Positions 16,718-25,507 of a stretch of DNA of 64,000 nt are shown here, piece by piece. The position numbers and the translations under genes are program-made. Each line of letters starts with the position of its first letter. Position 1 is the stretch's first letter. Origin of the DNA: Saccharothrix sp. NRRL B-16314 (GTDB taxonomy: Bacteria > Actinomycetota > Actinomycetes > Mycobacteriales > Pseudonocardiaceae); assembly GCF_000716595.1 (NCBI RefSeq), contig NZ_JNXC01000017.1, positions 1 to 64,000 of the forward strand. The letters run 5' to 3'. Below the pieces are notes generated by a model. It searched no databases. It was not told the DNA's origin and saw only the letters and a list, made by a program, of their open reading frames with translations.

Positions 16718-18391
16718 TCAGCGGCCGGGTGTCACCGGGATCGTGAGCTGGACCGGGACGCTGTGGTGCGGTCCGGTGTCGGCCGTGTCGCGGTAGGTGC
16801 CGTCGGCTCGCCGGCGTTGGTAGACGACGGTGAGCAGGGCCGGGCGGTGGGTGGTCGAGGTGACGGTGATCCGGTTGCCCTGGACGACGACTGCGCCCGC
16901 GTCGGCCGGGCGCAGTTCGGCGCGCAGGCGGTTCTGCGGGTTGGACAGGGTGAACTCGGCGCCCCGGGCGCTGGTCACGTGGACCGTCGTGGTCGCGGTG
17001 CCGTTCGGGCCGGTGCGCAGGACGCGGTCGTCGGCTCGGATTCGCAGTGGTCCCACGCCGGACGGCACGGGTTGGTCCTTTGTGGACGCCTCAATGGACA
17101 GGTCGTCATCGAGGTGCAGCCGCGAGGTGTACAGCGCACGTGAAGACGTGGTGGACGGGCGGCCGTGGTGGACGTAGTAGAGCTGCGTGCCGTCCGGTGA
17201 GTCGATGATGCTGCCGTGCCCGGTCGAGTACAGGCCCTGCGCCGGATCTTGGGACAGCACGGGGTTCGCGGAACTCTTGTGCCACGGCCCGAGAGGACTG
17301 GTCGCGGTCGCGTAGCCGACGCCGTAGAACTCGTTCTCGTAGTTGTTGGCCGAGTAGGTCAGGTAGTAGCGGGGGTTCCCCGTCGCGTCGACGGTCCGGA
17401 TCGTGGTCGAGCCCTCGGCCCACCGGCGGTCCTTCTTCCGACCGCCCGACTTCGCGTAGTCGTGGACGTGCGCGTTCTCCCACGCCTGCTTGTCCGAGCC
17501 GTAGTCCAGGACGGGGACGTAGCCGTCCTTGCGGACGCCGGGCGGGTCGTTCGGCGCGCGGTTGCTGTCGCGGTACGCGGGCGCGATGGTCGGCATGGTC
17601 CGGCCGGTCGGGTCGCGCCACCAGTCGCCGGTCAGCTCGACGGCGTAGATGTTGGACTCCTCGACGTACTTGCCGAGGTCGTCGTCCCACACCCAGTTCC
17701 GGTAGGCGTTGCGGGAGAAGTACAGGTAGATCCGGCCGTCGGTGTCGAAGTGGACGTTCGGGTCGATGTAGGGGATGTAGGTGCCGAGCGGCGCGGTCCG
17801 GCCCTCCTCCAGCGTGGCGGGCGGCTTCTTCTGCGCGGCGTCCATGATGAGGTTGACGTCGTGGTAGGCCGGGTCGTAGGGCGAGTAGTCCAGCGGGGCC
17901 TCGGCGATGTCGCGGAACGGCCCGACCGGCGAACCCGACACCGCGACACCGACCTTGCACGGCTCCTCGAAGTCCGCGTACCGGAAGTGCTCGGCCACAC
18001 CGCGGTTCATCCTGGCCGCGTAGAACAGGTAGTACAGGCCGGTGTCGGGGTTGTGGTAGACCTCGGGCGCCCAGAACCAGTCGTGCGCCCAGTCGCCGTC
18101 CTGCCCGGCCCGCAGCGCGCCGCCGGGCAGGTGCTCCCACGTGGCGAGGTCGGGCGAGCGGTAGATGCCGAAGTGGTGGCCGGGGTCGGCGCCCTCGGTG
18201 GAGTAGGCGTAGTAGTAGCCGCTGGGCCGGTCGAACAGGACGAACGGGTCCGCGCCGGGGGTGGCGGCGTCGTTGTGGAAGGTCGCGTCGGTCGTGACCG
18301 GGTGGGCCGGGTGGGTCGGGTCGGCCGAGACCGGTGCGGGCACGAGGCAGAAGGCCGCGATCGCGGCGACGAGCAGGGTGGTACGTCGCAT
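16718..18391 (-). CDS. Secreted glycoside hydrolase family 43
   Basis: 557 residues with a signal peptide (RRTTLLVAAIAAFCLVPAPVSA). The five-bladed propeller of GH43 begins with the catalytic-base region GADPFVLFDRPSGYYYAYST, and continues with WAPEVYHNPDTGLYYLFY and the general-acid region RRWAEGSTTI. A beta-rich C-terminal part (~450-557) may be an accessory domain. GH43 enzymes are arabinosidases, xylosidases or arabinanases; the substrate cannot be told here. The ATG at 18391 has AGGA 7 bases upstream; a GTG one codon earlier is possible. Confidence 0.88.
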   Translation of the reverse strand: MRRTTLLVAAIAAFCLVPAPVSADPTHPAHPVTTDATFHNDAATPGADPFVLFDRPSGYYYAYSTEGADPGHHFGIYRSPDLATWEHLPGGALRAGQDGDWAHDWFWAPEVYHNPDTGLYYLFYAARMNRGVAEHFRYADFEEPCKVGVAVSGSPVGPFRDIAEAPLDYSPYDPAYHDVNLIMDAAQKKPPATLEEGRTAPLGTYIPYIDPNVHFDTDGRIYLYFSRNAYRNWVWDDDLGKYVEESNIYAVELTGDWWRDPTGRTMPTIAPAYRDSNRAPNDPPGVRKDGYVPVLDYGSDKQAWENAHVHDYAKSGGRKKDRRWAEGSTTIRTVDATGNPRYYLTYSANNYENEFYGVGYATATSPLGPWHKSSANPVLSQDPAQGLYSTGHGSIIDSPDGTQLYYVHHGRPSTTSSRALYTSRLHLDDDLSIEASTKDQPVPSGVGPLRIRADDRVLRTGPNGTATTTVHVTSARGAEFTLSNPQNRLRAELRPADAGAVVVQGNRITVTSTTHRPALLTVVYQRRRADGTYRDTADTGPHHSVPVQLTIPVTPGR

Positions 18392-18513
18392 CACCCCATC
18401 CTGCCGTCGATCATGTCGACGCGGAACGGCTCGAAATTCGCTACTGAATCCGGTATCGAACGGCGTGGAGGACGCGATACGTCACGGGAGGACCAGACAG
18501 AGGGGAACACGCG

Positions 18514-20355
18514 ATGTCACGATTACGCCGCTCCGTCGGCGCGTTGATGTTGACTGTCGTCGTCTGCGCGGGGGCGTCGGCGGGACCTGCGTTCGGCGAC
18601 AACTCGACGCCCGCCGAACCCACTACGACCGAACAAACCACGACCGAACAAACCACGACCGAGCCGCCTGCGATCGAGCCGGTCGAAACACAGCCGGTCG
18701 AAACGCCGCCGACCGAGACCGCGAACCCGGTCGAGCCCACCACCGCCGAACCTCCGCTCCCGGCCGAGCCGTCCTCGATCGAACCACCCACGACCACGAC
18801 GCCGGTCGAGTCCACCGATCCGGCGGCAGCGGAACCCGTGGCGGAACCCGTTGCGGGGCAGGTGGATCTGACGATCACGGTCGCCTTCGACAAACCGGCG
18901 TACTTCGCCGACGAAGAGATCACCGTGCGGGCCAAGGTGACCAACCTGGGAACCGCGCCCGCGTCCCGGGTGTTCCTGGACTCGGTCGGCAACCTGTCGA
19001 GCGACTACTGGTCCGGGTTCGGCTACGGCGGCTCGCCGCCGATCGGACCCGGGCAGGCAGCGGAGGGCACGCTCACCTCGCGGGTCACCACCGCGGACGA
19101 CCTGCTGACCCTCGTCGTCACGGCCAGGTCCGGCGTCGAACCCGACGTGAACCCGGCCGACAACACGGTGACGGTGACCGTCCCGATCACAGTGGTCCGC
19201 GGCACCTTCACGGGGACCGTCTACGGCGACCGCGACGCCGACAACGCGATGGACGCGGGCGAGGCCCTGCCCGGTCTCGAAGTTTCCGTCACCGGAGGCC
19301 GCCCTTACGCCGGGTACACCGCGACGACCGACTCGGCCGGTCGCTTCACGTTCCGCGACCTGCCCCGCGGGAGCTACGCGGTCACGTACGGGAGCGAGGA
19401 GTGGTGGTTCCCCGGCCTGGACGTCGAGGTGGACGGCGCGGACGACCCTGACCTGTTGATCCGCGGCACCCCGTTGGCGAACCGGGTGCTCACCGCCACC
19501 GGGGCGCTCGACCAGCCGACCTACCGACTGGGCGACACGGCTCGTCTGGCGTTGACCCTGGCCAACAGCGGGTCGATGCTGCTCCCGGGGATCACGGCGT
19601 CGTGCTCGTCGTCCGGCAGAGCTCCGCTCGACCTCGGGGAGCTCGCGCCCGAAGGCCTCGGTGTCACGCTGCCCGCGAACGCGAGTCGGGATTTCGTCGT
19701 GGCGATCCCCGTCGACGACCGCATGTTCGACACCGGGAACCTCTACGCGACTTGCACTTTCGGCGCGCCGCCGCACTACAACGGGAACATCACCGTCAAG
19801 GTGCACGCGCGGGTGCCGGGAGGCCTGGCACCGAAGGTCGCGGGCGTGGTGGCGTTGGAGCGCCCGAAGCCGGGGACGGTGCCGATGGGGGCTCCGTCGC
19901 CCGGCGCGCCGGTGCCCGACCTGAAGGTCTACCTGAAGGACCAGTTCACCGGTGAGGTCCTCGTCCGCGCGACGACCAGTGCTTCGGGCGTGTTCGAGTT
20001 CTTCGACGTGCCCGCCGGCACGCACCGGTTCGGCGTGGTCGGGCCGTGGGAGATCGTCTACGGCGGCCCGGCGTTCCCGGTTCAGGCGAGCGACAACGGC
20101 TCGCCGGTGAACCACCTCGTGCTCCTCGTTCCCGGCACGGACAAGCCGGACCCCGCTCCGGCTCCTCAGCCCGGTGACCCGTCCGCGCCCGCATCGCCTG
20201 GCGCGGCACCACCGGGAGCCGGGCCGGCGCAGCAGCCCACGGCGGCGCAACTGGCCGCGACGGGCGTGAGCGCGACCTGGCCGGCTTTGATCGGGTTGCT
20301 CACGCTGCTGGCGGGCATCGGCCTGGTGACGCGGGCCGGCCGCAGGAGGGCCTGA
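18514..20355 (+). CDS. LAxTG-anchored surface protein with SdrD B-like domain
   Basis: 613 residues. It has a signal peptide ending GPAFGD, then a 90-residue Thr/Pro/Glu-rich stalk containing TTTEQ repeats. Two CARDB-like domains flank an SdrD_B/Cna-B-like domain (TGTVYGDRDADNAMDAGEAL, AGRFTFRDLPRGSYAVTYG), and a second Cna-B-like segment lies near residues 450-545 (SGVFEFFDVPAGTHRFGVVG). The C-terminus has the sorting signal LAATG, a hydrophobic helix and the basic tail RAGRRRA. LAxTG is recognised by class E sortases of high-GC actinobacteria. The ligand is unknown. A strong terminator follows. Confidence 0.85.
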   Translation: MSRLRRSVGALMLTVVVCAGASAGPAFGDNSTPAEPTTTEQTTTEQTTTEPPAIEPVETQPVETPPTETANPVEPTTAEPPLPAEPSSIEPPTTTTPVESTDPAAAEPVAEPVAGQVDLTITVAFDKPAYFADEEITVRAKVTNLGTAPASRVFLDSVGNLSSDYWSGFGYGGSPPIGPGQAAEGTLTSRVTTADDLLTLVVTARSGVEPDVNPADNTVTVTVPITVVRGTFTGTVYGDRDADNAMDAGEALPGLEVSVTGGRPYAGYTATTDSAGRFTFRDLPRGSYAVTYGSEEWWFPGLDVEVDGADDPDLLIRGTPLANRVLTATGALDQPTYRLGDTARLALTLANSGSMLLPGITASCSSSGRAPLDLGELAPEGLGVTLPANASRDFVVAIPVDDRMFDTGNLYATCTFGAPPHYNGNITVKVHARVPGGLAPKVAGVVALERPKPGTVPMGAPSPGAPVPDLKVYLKDQFTGEVLVRATTSASGVFEFFDVPAGTHRFGVVGPWEIVYGGPAFPVQASDNGSPVNHLVLLVPGTDKPDPAPAPQPGDPSAPASPGAAPPGAGPAQQPTAAQLAATGVSATWPALIGLLTLLAGIGLVTRAGRRRA

Positions 20356-20360
20356 CCGCG

Positions 20361-20401
20361 CGGGTCGAGCACCCGGCCTCGGGCACCGGGTGCTCGACCC
20401 G
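20361..20401 (+). terminator. Strong stem-loop terminator after the surface protein gene
   Basis: Perfect 16-bp inverted repeat: CGGGTCGAGCACCCGG at 20361-20376, a 9-base loop, and its reverse complement at 20386-20401. It lies 5 bases after the surface-protein stop and 18 bases before the stop of the small minus-strand gene, so it may act on both strands. Confidence 0.85.
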
Positions 20402-20418
20402 CCCCGGTCAGGAGTGGC

Positions 20419-20568
20419 TCAGCCGACCGAGCGCGCCCCTGTGCCGGTGGTCGGGCGGGGCATCGGCTGCGACCGGTCCGCGACGTCGGTCGGTCGCGCG
20501 GTCCAGTCCGCGTCGAGCTTGGTCCGGCGGGGGTTGGCGACCGGCCGTGCGAAGTCTGTCTCGTGCAT
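20419..20568 (-). CDS. Small 49-residue peptide of unknown function
   Basis: A short frame starting MHETDFARPVANPRRTKLD and ending GARSVG. A very good Shine-Dalgarno sequence (GGAGG, 5 bases before the ATG) supports translation. It is hydrophilic, with two Trp/Asp-containing segments, no Cys and no membrane segment. It lies alone between two larger genes, 106 bases after the stop of the esterase-like gene. It is too short to classify; a RiPP precursor or a small regulator are both possible. Nothing next to it looks like a RiPP-modifying enzyme. Confidence 0.55.
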   Translation of the reverse strand: MHETDFARPVANPRRTKLDADWTARPTDVADRSQPMPRPTTGTGARSVG

Positions 20569-20586
20569 CGTGCCTCCAGGTCGAAC

Positions 20587-20602
20587 TACCTACGCCGAGG
20601 TA
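20587..20602. promoter_or_regulatory. Short inverted repeat upstream of the small peptide gene
   Basis: TACCT-ACGCCG-AGGTA lies 19 bases upstream of the small gene's start codon, overlapping the expected promoter. It could be a repressor site or chance. Confidence 0.25.
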
Positions 20603-20674
20603 ATTGCCCGCGGCCGGTGCCGGCCAAACGATGAGGCACGTCACCCTCTGCCTGAGAGCGCGAGAAAGCGCAGG

Positions 20675-22705
20675 TCAGTGGTCCAGGACGGCCCTGGCCA
20701 CGTCGTCCGCCGCGGCGTGCCGGTAGGGGTTGGTCGCCGGACCGGCCGCGGTCGGGTGCACGCGGTTGGTCAGCAGGATCACGAAGGCGCGGCTCGCCGG
20801 GTCGATGACCAGCGAGGTCCCGGTGTACCCGGTGTGCCCGATCGTGTAGGGCGTGGCGAGCATGCCCATGAAGGCGGGCTTGTTCAGGTCGAGGCCCAGC
20901 CCGCGGTCGGCGCCGGGGATGGCGGCGTTCCCGTTCCGCGTCATCTCCCGCACGCTCTCCGGCCGCAGCACGCGCCGGTCGCCGTACTGCCCGCCGTTGA
21001 GCAGCATCTGGGCGAACACCGCGAGGTCGTGCGCGGTGGAGAAGACCCCGGCGTGCCCGGCGGTCCCACCGAGGTACCAGGAGGTGGAGTCGTGCACCTC
21101 GCCCCAGATCAGCCCGCGCGGACCACTCGTGAACTGGGTGGGCGCGATGCGCGGACGGAGGTGCGAAGGCGGGGTGTACATGGTGTCGCGCAACCCCAGC
21201 GGCTCGGTGATCTCGGCGGCCACGAGGTCGGGCAGCGAGCGGCCGGTGACGCGTTCCAGCACCTTGCCGATCACGATGAGGCTCAGGTCCGAGTACACGT
21301 ACCGCGTCCCCGGTTGTGCCCGGAGAGCCACCGCGTAGATCGCGGCCAGCCGCTGCTCGACCGTCGGGTACGACCCGATCGCGAGGCCGGCGGGCAGACC
21401 GGACGTGTGGAGCAGCAACTGCCTGAGGGTGACGTCCTGCTTGCTGGTCTGGCCGAACTCGGGCAGGTAGCGGGCGGCGGGGGCGTCGAGTTCGATCCGG
21501 CCGCCCTCCACCAGCCTCATGGCGACCACGGTGGTGAACAGCTTCGAGATCGACGCCGCGTCGAAGATGGTGTCCTCGCGCATCGGTATCCGCTGGTCGG
21601 ACGGCAGTTCCGCGCCGTCGGTCCCGAAGCGCAGCGCGTCACCCACCGCCGCGTGCTCGACGATCACGCCGTTGCGCGCGGCCAGCACCACACCGCCCGG
21701 GTAGGCCTGCGGGGTGGCCGTCACGCCCGCCTCGACGTCGGGCACGAGCCGTGCCACGTGCTCGGCGGCCAGCCCGGCCTGGTGCGCCGGGCCGTACCGC
21801 AGGCGGTGGTGGGGGAGCGCGGCGTCCCACGGGGACCCGTGTCGCCGTGAGACGGCCAGCTCGGCGAGCACCGGCAGGTGGTCCGACGCGTCGGTCGTGA
21901 TCACGCGCGTGTCGCGGACGCGGGCCGGGTAGCCGGCGGCGACGTAGTCGATGCGCTTGGTGGGCGCCTGTGCCGGGTAGGTCAGGCCGGGTGACGACGG
22001 GTCGGTCATCGCCCACGCGTCGACCAGTTCCGTCCACAGCGGTGCGAGTTCCGGTGCGGTCGGCACCGCGTTGAAGTCGCCGAGCAGCACCCTCGCCTTG
22101 CCGCGGTCGTCGGCCATGACGCGCAGCATGTCGGCGACCTGCGCCCGGCGCACCGCCGGATCGGCGCGGTAGTCCAGGTGCGTGTTGTAGACGTGCACGC
22201 GTTCGCCGCGCACGTCCAGCTCGACCTCGGGGAATCCCGGCGCGGGCTGGGGTGTCGGGTTCGGCACCTGCGTGGACAGCCGGGTGATCGAGTGGTTCTC
22301 CGCCGCGACGATCGGGTGCCGGCTGAGCACCGCCACGCCGTACTGCCGCCGCGGCTGTCCCGGTTCCAAGGGGTCCAGGTCGTAGATGGGTGCGAAGTAG
22401 ACGCCCATGCCGACCGCCGCCGACAGTTCCGCCGCCTGGTCCCGCCACTCGCTGCGGGCCATCCAGTGGACGTCGACTTCCTGAAGGGCGACCACGTCCG
22501 CGTCGGCCGCTTTGATGTCCGCTGCCACCCGTGCGAGGTCGAGCCTGCCGTCCACGCCGATGCCGGTGTGGATGTTGTAGGACATCACGGTCAGCGGCAC
22601 CGACGGCAGGCCCGGGGCGGTGTCCTCCTGGCCGACGGCGGGCGTGGTCGCGACCAGCAGCCCGCACAGGGTGGCGGTGAGCAGTCGACGGACGGCGTGG
22701 CGCAT
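20675..22705 (-). CDS. Secreted endonuclease/exonuclease/phosphatase-family domain fused to a beta-lactamase-fold serine hydrolase
   Basis: 676 residues with a signal peptide (RRLLTATLCGLLVATTPAVG). Residues ~37-285 are an EEP domain (LTVMSYNIHTGIGVDG, VVALQEVDVHW, VLLGDFNAVP, ASDHLPVLAEL), with the usual metal and catalytic Asp/Asn/His positions. Residues ~310-676 are a beta-lactamase/DD-peptidase fold with the SxxK motif (DAASISKLFTTV), the YxN-like YSDLSL and a C-terminal HTGYTGTSLVIDP in place of KTG. The EEP part could cleave a phosphodiester and the serine hydrolase an ester or amide. Both would act outside the cell. The two functions in one chain are unusual. It lies 4 bases downstream of the GH3 gene's region and is likely co-transcribed with it. 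Confidence 0.85.
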   Translation of the reverse strand: MRHAVRRLLTATLCGLLVATTPAVGQEDTAPGLPSVPLTVMSYNIHTGIGVDGRLDLARVAADIKAADADVVALQEVDVHWMARSEWRDQAAELSAAVGMGVYFAPIYDLDPLEPGQPRRQYGVAVLSRHPIVAAENHSITRLSTQVPNPTPQPAPGFPEVELDVRGERVHVYNTHLDYRADPAVRRAQVADMLRVMADDRGKARVLLGDFNAVPTAPELAPLWTELVDAWAMTDPSSPGLTYPAQAPTKRIDYVAAGYPARVRDTRVITTDASDHLPVLAELAVSRRHGSPWDAALPHHRLRYGPAHQAGLAAEHVARLVPDVEAGVTATPQAYPGGVVLAARNGVIVEHAAVGDALRFGTDGAELPSDQRIPMREDTIFDAASISKLFTTVVAMRLVEGGRIELDAPAARYLPEFGQTSKQDVTLRQLLLHTSGLPAGLAIGSYPTVEQRLAAIYAVALRAQPGTRYVYSDLSLIVIGKVLERVTGRSLPDLVAAEITEPLGLRDTMYTPPSHLRPRIAPTQFTSGPRGLIWGEVHDSTSWYLGGTAGHAGVFSTAHDLAVFAQMLLNGGQYGDRRVLRPESVREMTRNGNAAIPGADRGLGLDLNKPAFMGMLATPYTIGHTGYTGTSLVIDPASRAFVILLTNRVHPTAAGPATNPYRHAAADDVARAVLDH

Positions 22706-22709
22706 CGGT

Positions 22710-24482
22710 TCAGCCTTCCCAGGTCAGGCCGTGGCCGAACGGGTGCAGCGCGGTCGACGGGTCGCCCGCGACCGGGATGGTGACGGGCAGCTTCCCGGCC
22801 GGTGCGTTCTCCCCGTAGAGCACCCGCACCGCCGACTCCACCGACACGGCCGTGTACGAGTACGTCGCGAGGTAGGTCTGCGCGTCGGGGAAGTGCGCGA
22901 TGTCGTACGGGTCGCGGACCGCGATGACGACGACCGGCTTCCCGGTGGCCAGCAGCGCTTTCACGAGGTTCTGCTGGCCGACGTCGGTCCACGCCCTGTT
23001 GGTGGCGACGATCGTCAGGTCGGCGGCGCCCGCACCGGCCACCGCGCGGTCGATCGTGGCCTGGTTCGGGTTCGCGCCGGTGAGCAAGGATGTCGTTGCG
23101 GCCGAACGCTGACCGACCGCCGTCGCGAGTCGCTGCGGCACGGGATCGGCGGCGGTTCCCCAGCCGGTGGTGAAGACCGACGCCGGGCGGGTGGTCAGCG
23201 GGAGGACGCCGGCGGAGTTGCGCACGAGCGTCGTGGTCCGGTCCGTGATCTGCTGCGCGGTCCGCTTGTTGTGCTCGGTGCCGACCAGCTCGGGCAGGGC
23301 GGCCGGGTCGGCGAACTGACCGCCGAACAGCCCGCGTCCGGCCTTCATCCGCAGGATGCGGTGGACGGACTGGTCGATGCGGTCCTCGGTCAGCTCGCCG
23401 CCGCGCACCGCCGCCAGCACCGCGTTGTACGCGAGGTCGATGTTCGGCGGCATCAGCAACTGGTCGACGCCCGCCTTCAGCGCCAGCACCGGCACGCGGT
23501 CGTCGCCGTACTTCTGCCGGACGCCCGCCATCCCGAGCGAGTCGGTGACCACCACGCCGTCGTAGCCGAGCCGGTCGCGCAGGATGCCCGTCATGATCGG
23601 CCGGGAGAGCGTGGCCGGGTCGCCGGACGGGTCGAGCGCGGGCACCACGATGTGCGCGGTCATGATCGAGTCGACGCCGGCCGCGATCGCACGGCGGAAC
23701 GGCGGCGCGTCCAGCCGCTCCCACTCCTCCGGGCTGTGGCCGATCACCGGTAGCCCGGTGTGGCTGTCCACGGCGGTGTCGCCGTGCCCCGGGAAGTGCT
23801 TGGCGGTGGCCGAGACGCCACCCCGCTGGTACCCCCGCACCTGTGCTTCGACGAGCCGGGCGGTGAGCTGCGGGTCCTCGCTGAACGAACGGACACCGAT
23901 GACCGGGTTGAGCGCGTTGACGTTGACGTCGGCGACGGGCGCGAAGTTCTGGTTGACCCCCACCGCGCGCAGTTCCCGCCCGGCGATCGTGGCAGCGGTG
24001 CCCGCCGACCCGGGGCTGCGGGCGGCGCCGAGCGCCATGTTGCCGGGGAACGGCGTGGCCGGCGCGCCGATCCGCGACACCACGCCGTGCTCCTGGTCGG
24101 TGCTCACCAGCGCGGGGATCGCGGACACGCGCTGGATGCCGTTCGACAGCTCGGTGATCTGGGCCGGGTTGACCGTGTTGCCCGACCACGCGAAGTAGAT
24201 GATGCCGCCGAGGTGGTACTTCTCGATCAGCTGCTGGGCGTTGTCGACACCGTGGGAGCGCCTGTTGGCCGCTACCGACGCGGAATCGGCCGCGTCGACC
24301 GTCGCCCCGTAGGCGTAGGTGACGAACAGCTGGCCGACTTTCTCCTCCAGCGTCATGTTCCGCAGCGTCTCCGCCACGACGTCGGCGGTGTCGGCCGCCG
24401 CCGTCACCGGGGACGTCGCCGAGCAGACCAGCAGGGCCGACATGCCGACGAGCAGGTGTCGCCGGTTGAGAATTTTCCTCAT
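22710..24482 (-). CDS. Secreted glycoside hydrolase family 3, beta-N-acetylhexosaminidase type
   Basis: 590 residues. An N-terminal signal peptide (LNRRHLLVGMSALLVCSATS) precedes a GH3 TIM barrel with the NagZ-type motif KHFPGHGDTAVDSHTGLP, whose His/Asp act as general acid, and the nucleophile Asp in VVTDSLGM. The C-terminal ~200 residues form the GH3_C alpha/beta domain found in Gram-positive NagZ homologues. It probably releases N-acetylglucosamine from muropeptides or chitin fragments outside the cell. The ATG at 24482 is chosen because GGGAG is 5 bases upstream and the signal peptide then starts correctly; an in-frame ATG lies at 24515. Confidence 0.9.
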   Translation of the reverse strand: MRKILNRRHLLVGMSALLVCSATSPVTAAADTADVVAETLRNMTLEEKVGQLFVTYAYGATVDAADSASVAANRRSHGVDNAQQLIEKYHLGGIIYFAWSGNTVNPAQITELSNGIQRVSAIPALVSTDQEHGVVSRIGAPATPFPGNMALGAARSPGSAGTAATIAGRELRAVGVNQNFAPVADVNVNALNPVIGVRSFSEDPQLTARLVEAQVRGYQRGGVSATAKHFPGHGDTAVDSHTGLPVIGHSPEEWERLDAPPFRRAIAAGVDSIMTAHIVVPALDPSGDPATLSRPIMTGILRDRLGYDGVVVTDSLGMAGVRQKYGDDRVPVLALKAGVDQLLMPPNIDLAYNAVLAAVRGGELTEDRIDQSVHRILRMKAGRGLFGGQFADPAALPELVGTEHNKRTAQQITDRTTTLVRNSAGVLPLTTRPASVFTTGWGTAADPVPQRLATAVGQRSAATTSLLTGANPNQATIDRAVAGAGAADLTIVATNRAWTDVGQQNLVKALLATGKPVVVIAVRDPYDIAHFPDAQTYLATYSYTAVSVESAVRVLYGENAPAGKLPVTIPVAGDPSTALHPFGHGLTWEG

Positions 24483-24675
24483 GCGCTCTCCCACGGTGAG
24501 GAAGTGACCATCCATCGCAACCTACGCAGTCGCCGGCAAGAACGGCATCGACCGTTCGGATGTATCGAGGGGCTGCGGACGATCGGTTCGGACTGCCGTT
24601 ACAACGTTGGAAAATCCGCCGGCCGCTGCTAGGTTCGGGAACGGCCCGCTCAGCCGACGTCTGGAAGAGGTGGTC

Positions 24676-25491
24676 ATGACCGGCACGCACGACGTGGACA
24701 CCCTGGTGAGGACGCTGTACTCGGACGGCATCGTCGCCTTGCGCGGCGCGTTCACGCCCGACTGGGCCGATCGGCTCGGCGAGGACGTGGACCTGTTGTT
24801 CCGGGAGGCGCTCGCGCGTCCGGACGGCGCGATCGGCCGTGGCCCGAACCGCTACTACGTCGAGGTCCACCCCGAGCGGATCAGGGGCTTCGTGGATTTG
24901 GTGACCCACCCGTGGGTAGTCGACCTCGCGACGGCGGTGCTGGGGTCGGACTACCGGGTCGTCGAGATCGGCTTCGACGTGCCGCTGCCGGGTGCGGTCA
25001 CCCAGCCGTGGCACCGTGACTTCCCGGCGCCGAGGGAAACCGTGGAGGACCGGCGGCTCACCTCGTTGGCGTTGAACGTGACGACGGTCGACACGGTGCC
25101 CGAGATGGGGCCGTTCGAGATCGCACCCGGCACGCAGTGGGACGACGCCACCGGGTTCGACCACGGCATGTTCCCGCCCAAGTCGCTGTACCCGCGCTAC
25201 GAAGCGCTCGTCCAGCAGAAGATGCCCCAACGGGGTGACATCTCGGCGCGTTCCGCCCTGACCATCCACCGCGGCACGCCCAACCGGTCGCAGTCCGCCC
25301 GGCCCGTCGTGGTCCTCGGACTGGCGGCCGGCGGGGTCGAGAACGACCGCAACGACCTGGTCGTCAGCCGCGCCTACTACGAGCAGCTGCCCGGGGAAGT
25401 CCGCGCCCACCTCGGGTGCAGGGTCGTGGACCGCCTCGAACCGCTGGTGCAGAAGCACACCATCGAGGGTCTCGTGATGGGCGCCGACTAG
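24676..25491 (+). CDS. Phytanoyl-CoA dioxygenase (PhyH) family protein
   Basis: 271 residues of the Fe(II)/2-oxoglutarate oxygenase fold. The metal triad appears as HRD in QPWHRDFPAP and the distal His in ALTIHRGTPNRSQSARP, whose Arg would bind 2-oxoglutarate. EIAPGTQWDD lies between them, as usual in PhyH enzymes. The ATG has GGAAGAGG 5 bases upstream. It stands alone, so its substrate is unknown; many actinobacterial PhyH proteins hydroxylate natural products or small acids. Confidence 0.85.
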   Translation: MTGTHDVDTLVRTLYSDGIVALRGAFTPDWADRLGEDVDLLFREALARPDGAIGRGPNRYYVEVHPERIRGFVDLVTHPWVVDLATAVLGSDYRVVEIGFDVPLPGAVTQPWHRDFPAPRETVEDRRLTSLALNVTTVDTVPEMGPFEIAPGTQWDDATGFDHGMFPPKSLYPRYEALVQQKMPQRGDISARSALTIHRGTPNRSQSARPVVVLGLAAGGVENDRNDLVVSRAYYEQLPGEVRAHLGCRVVDRLEPLVQKHTIEGLVMGAD

Positions 25492-25506
25492 TCCGCTCAC
25501 GCGGAC
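25491..25506. terminator. Short hairpin between convergent genes
   Basis: GTCCGC, loop TCAC, GCGGAC. It starts in the stop codon of the dioxygenase gene and ends one base before the lipase stop on the other strand. It is a weak but well-placed bidirectional terminator candidate. Confidence 0.4.
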
Positions 25507-25507
25507 G

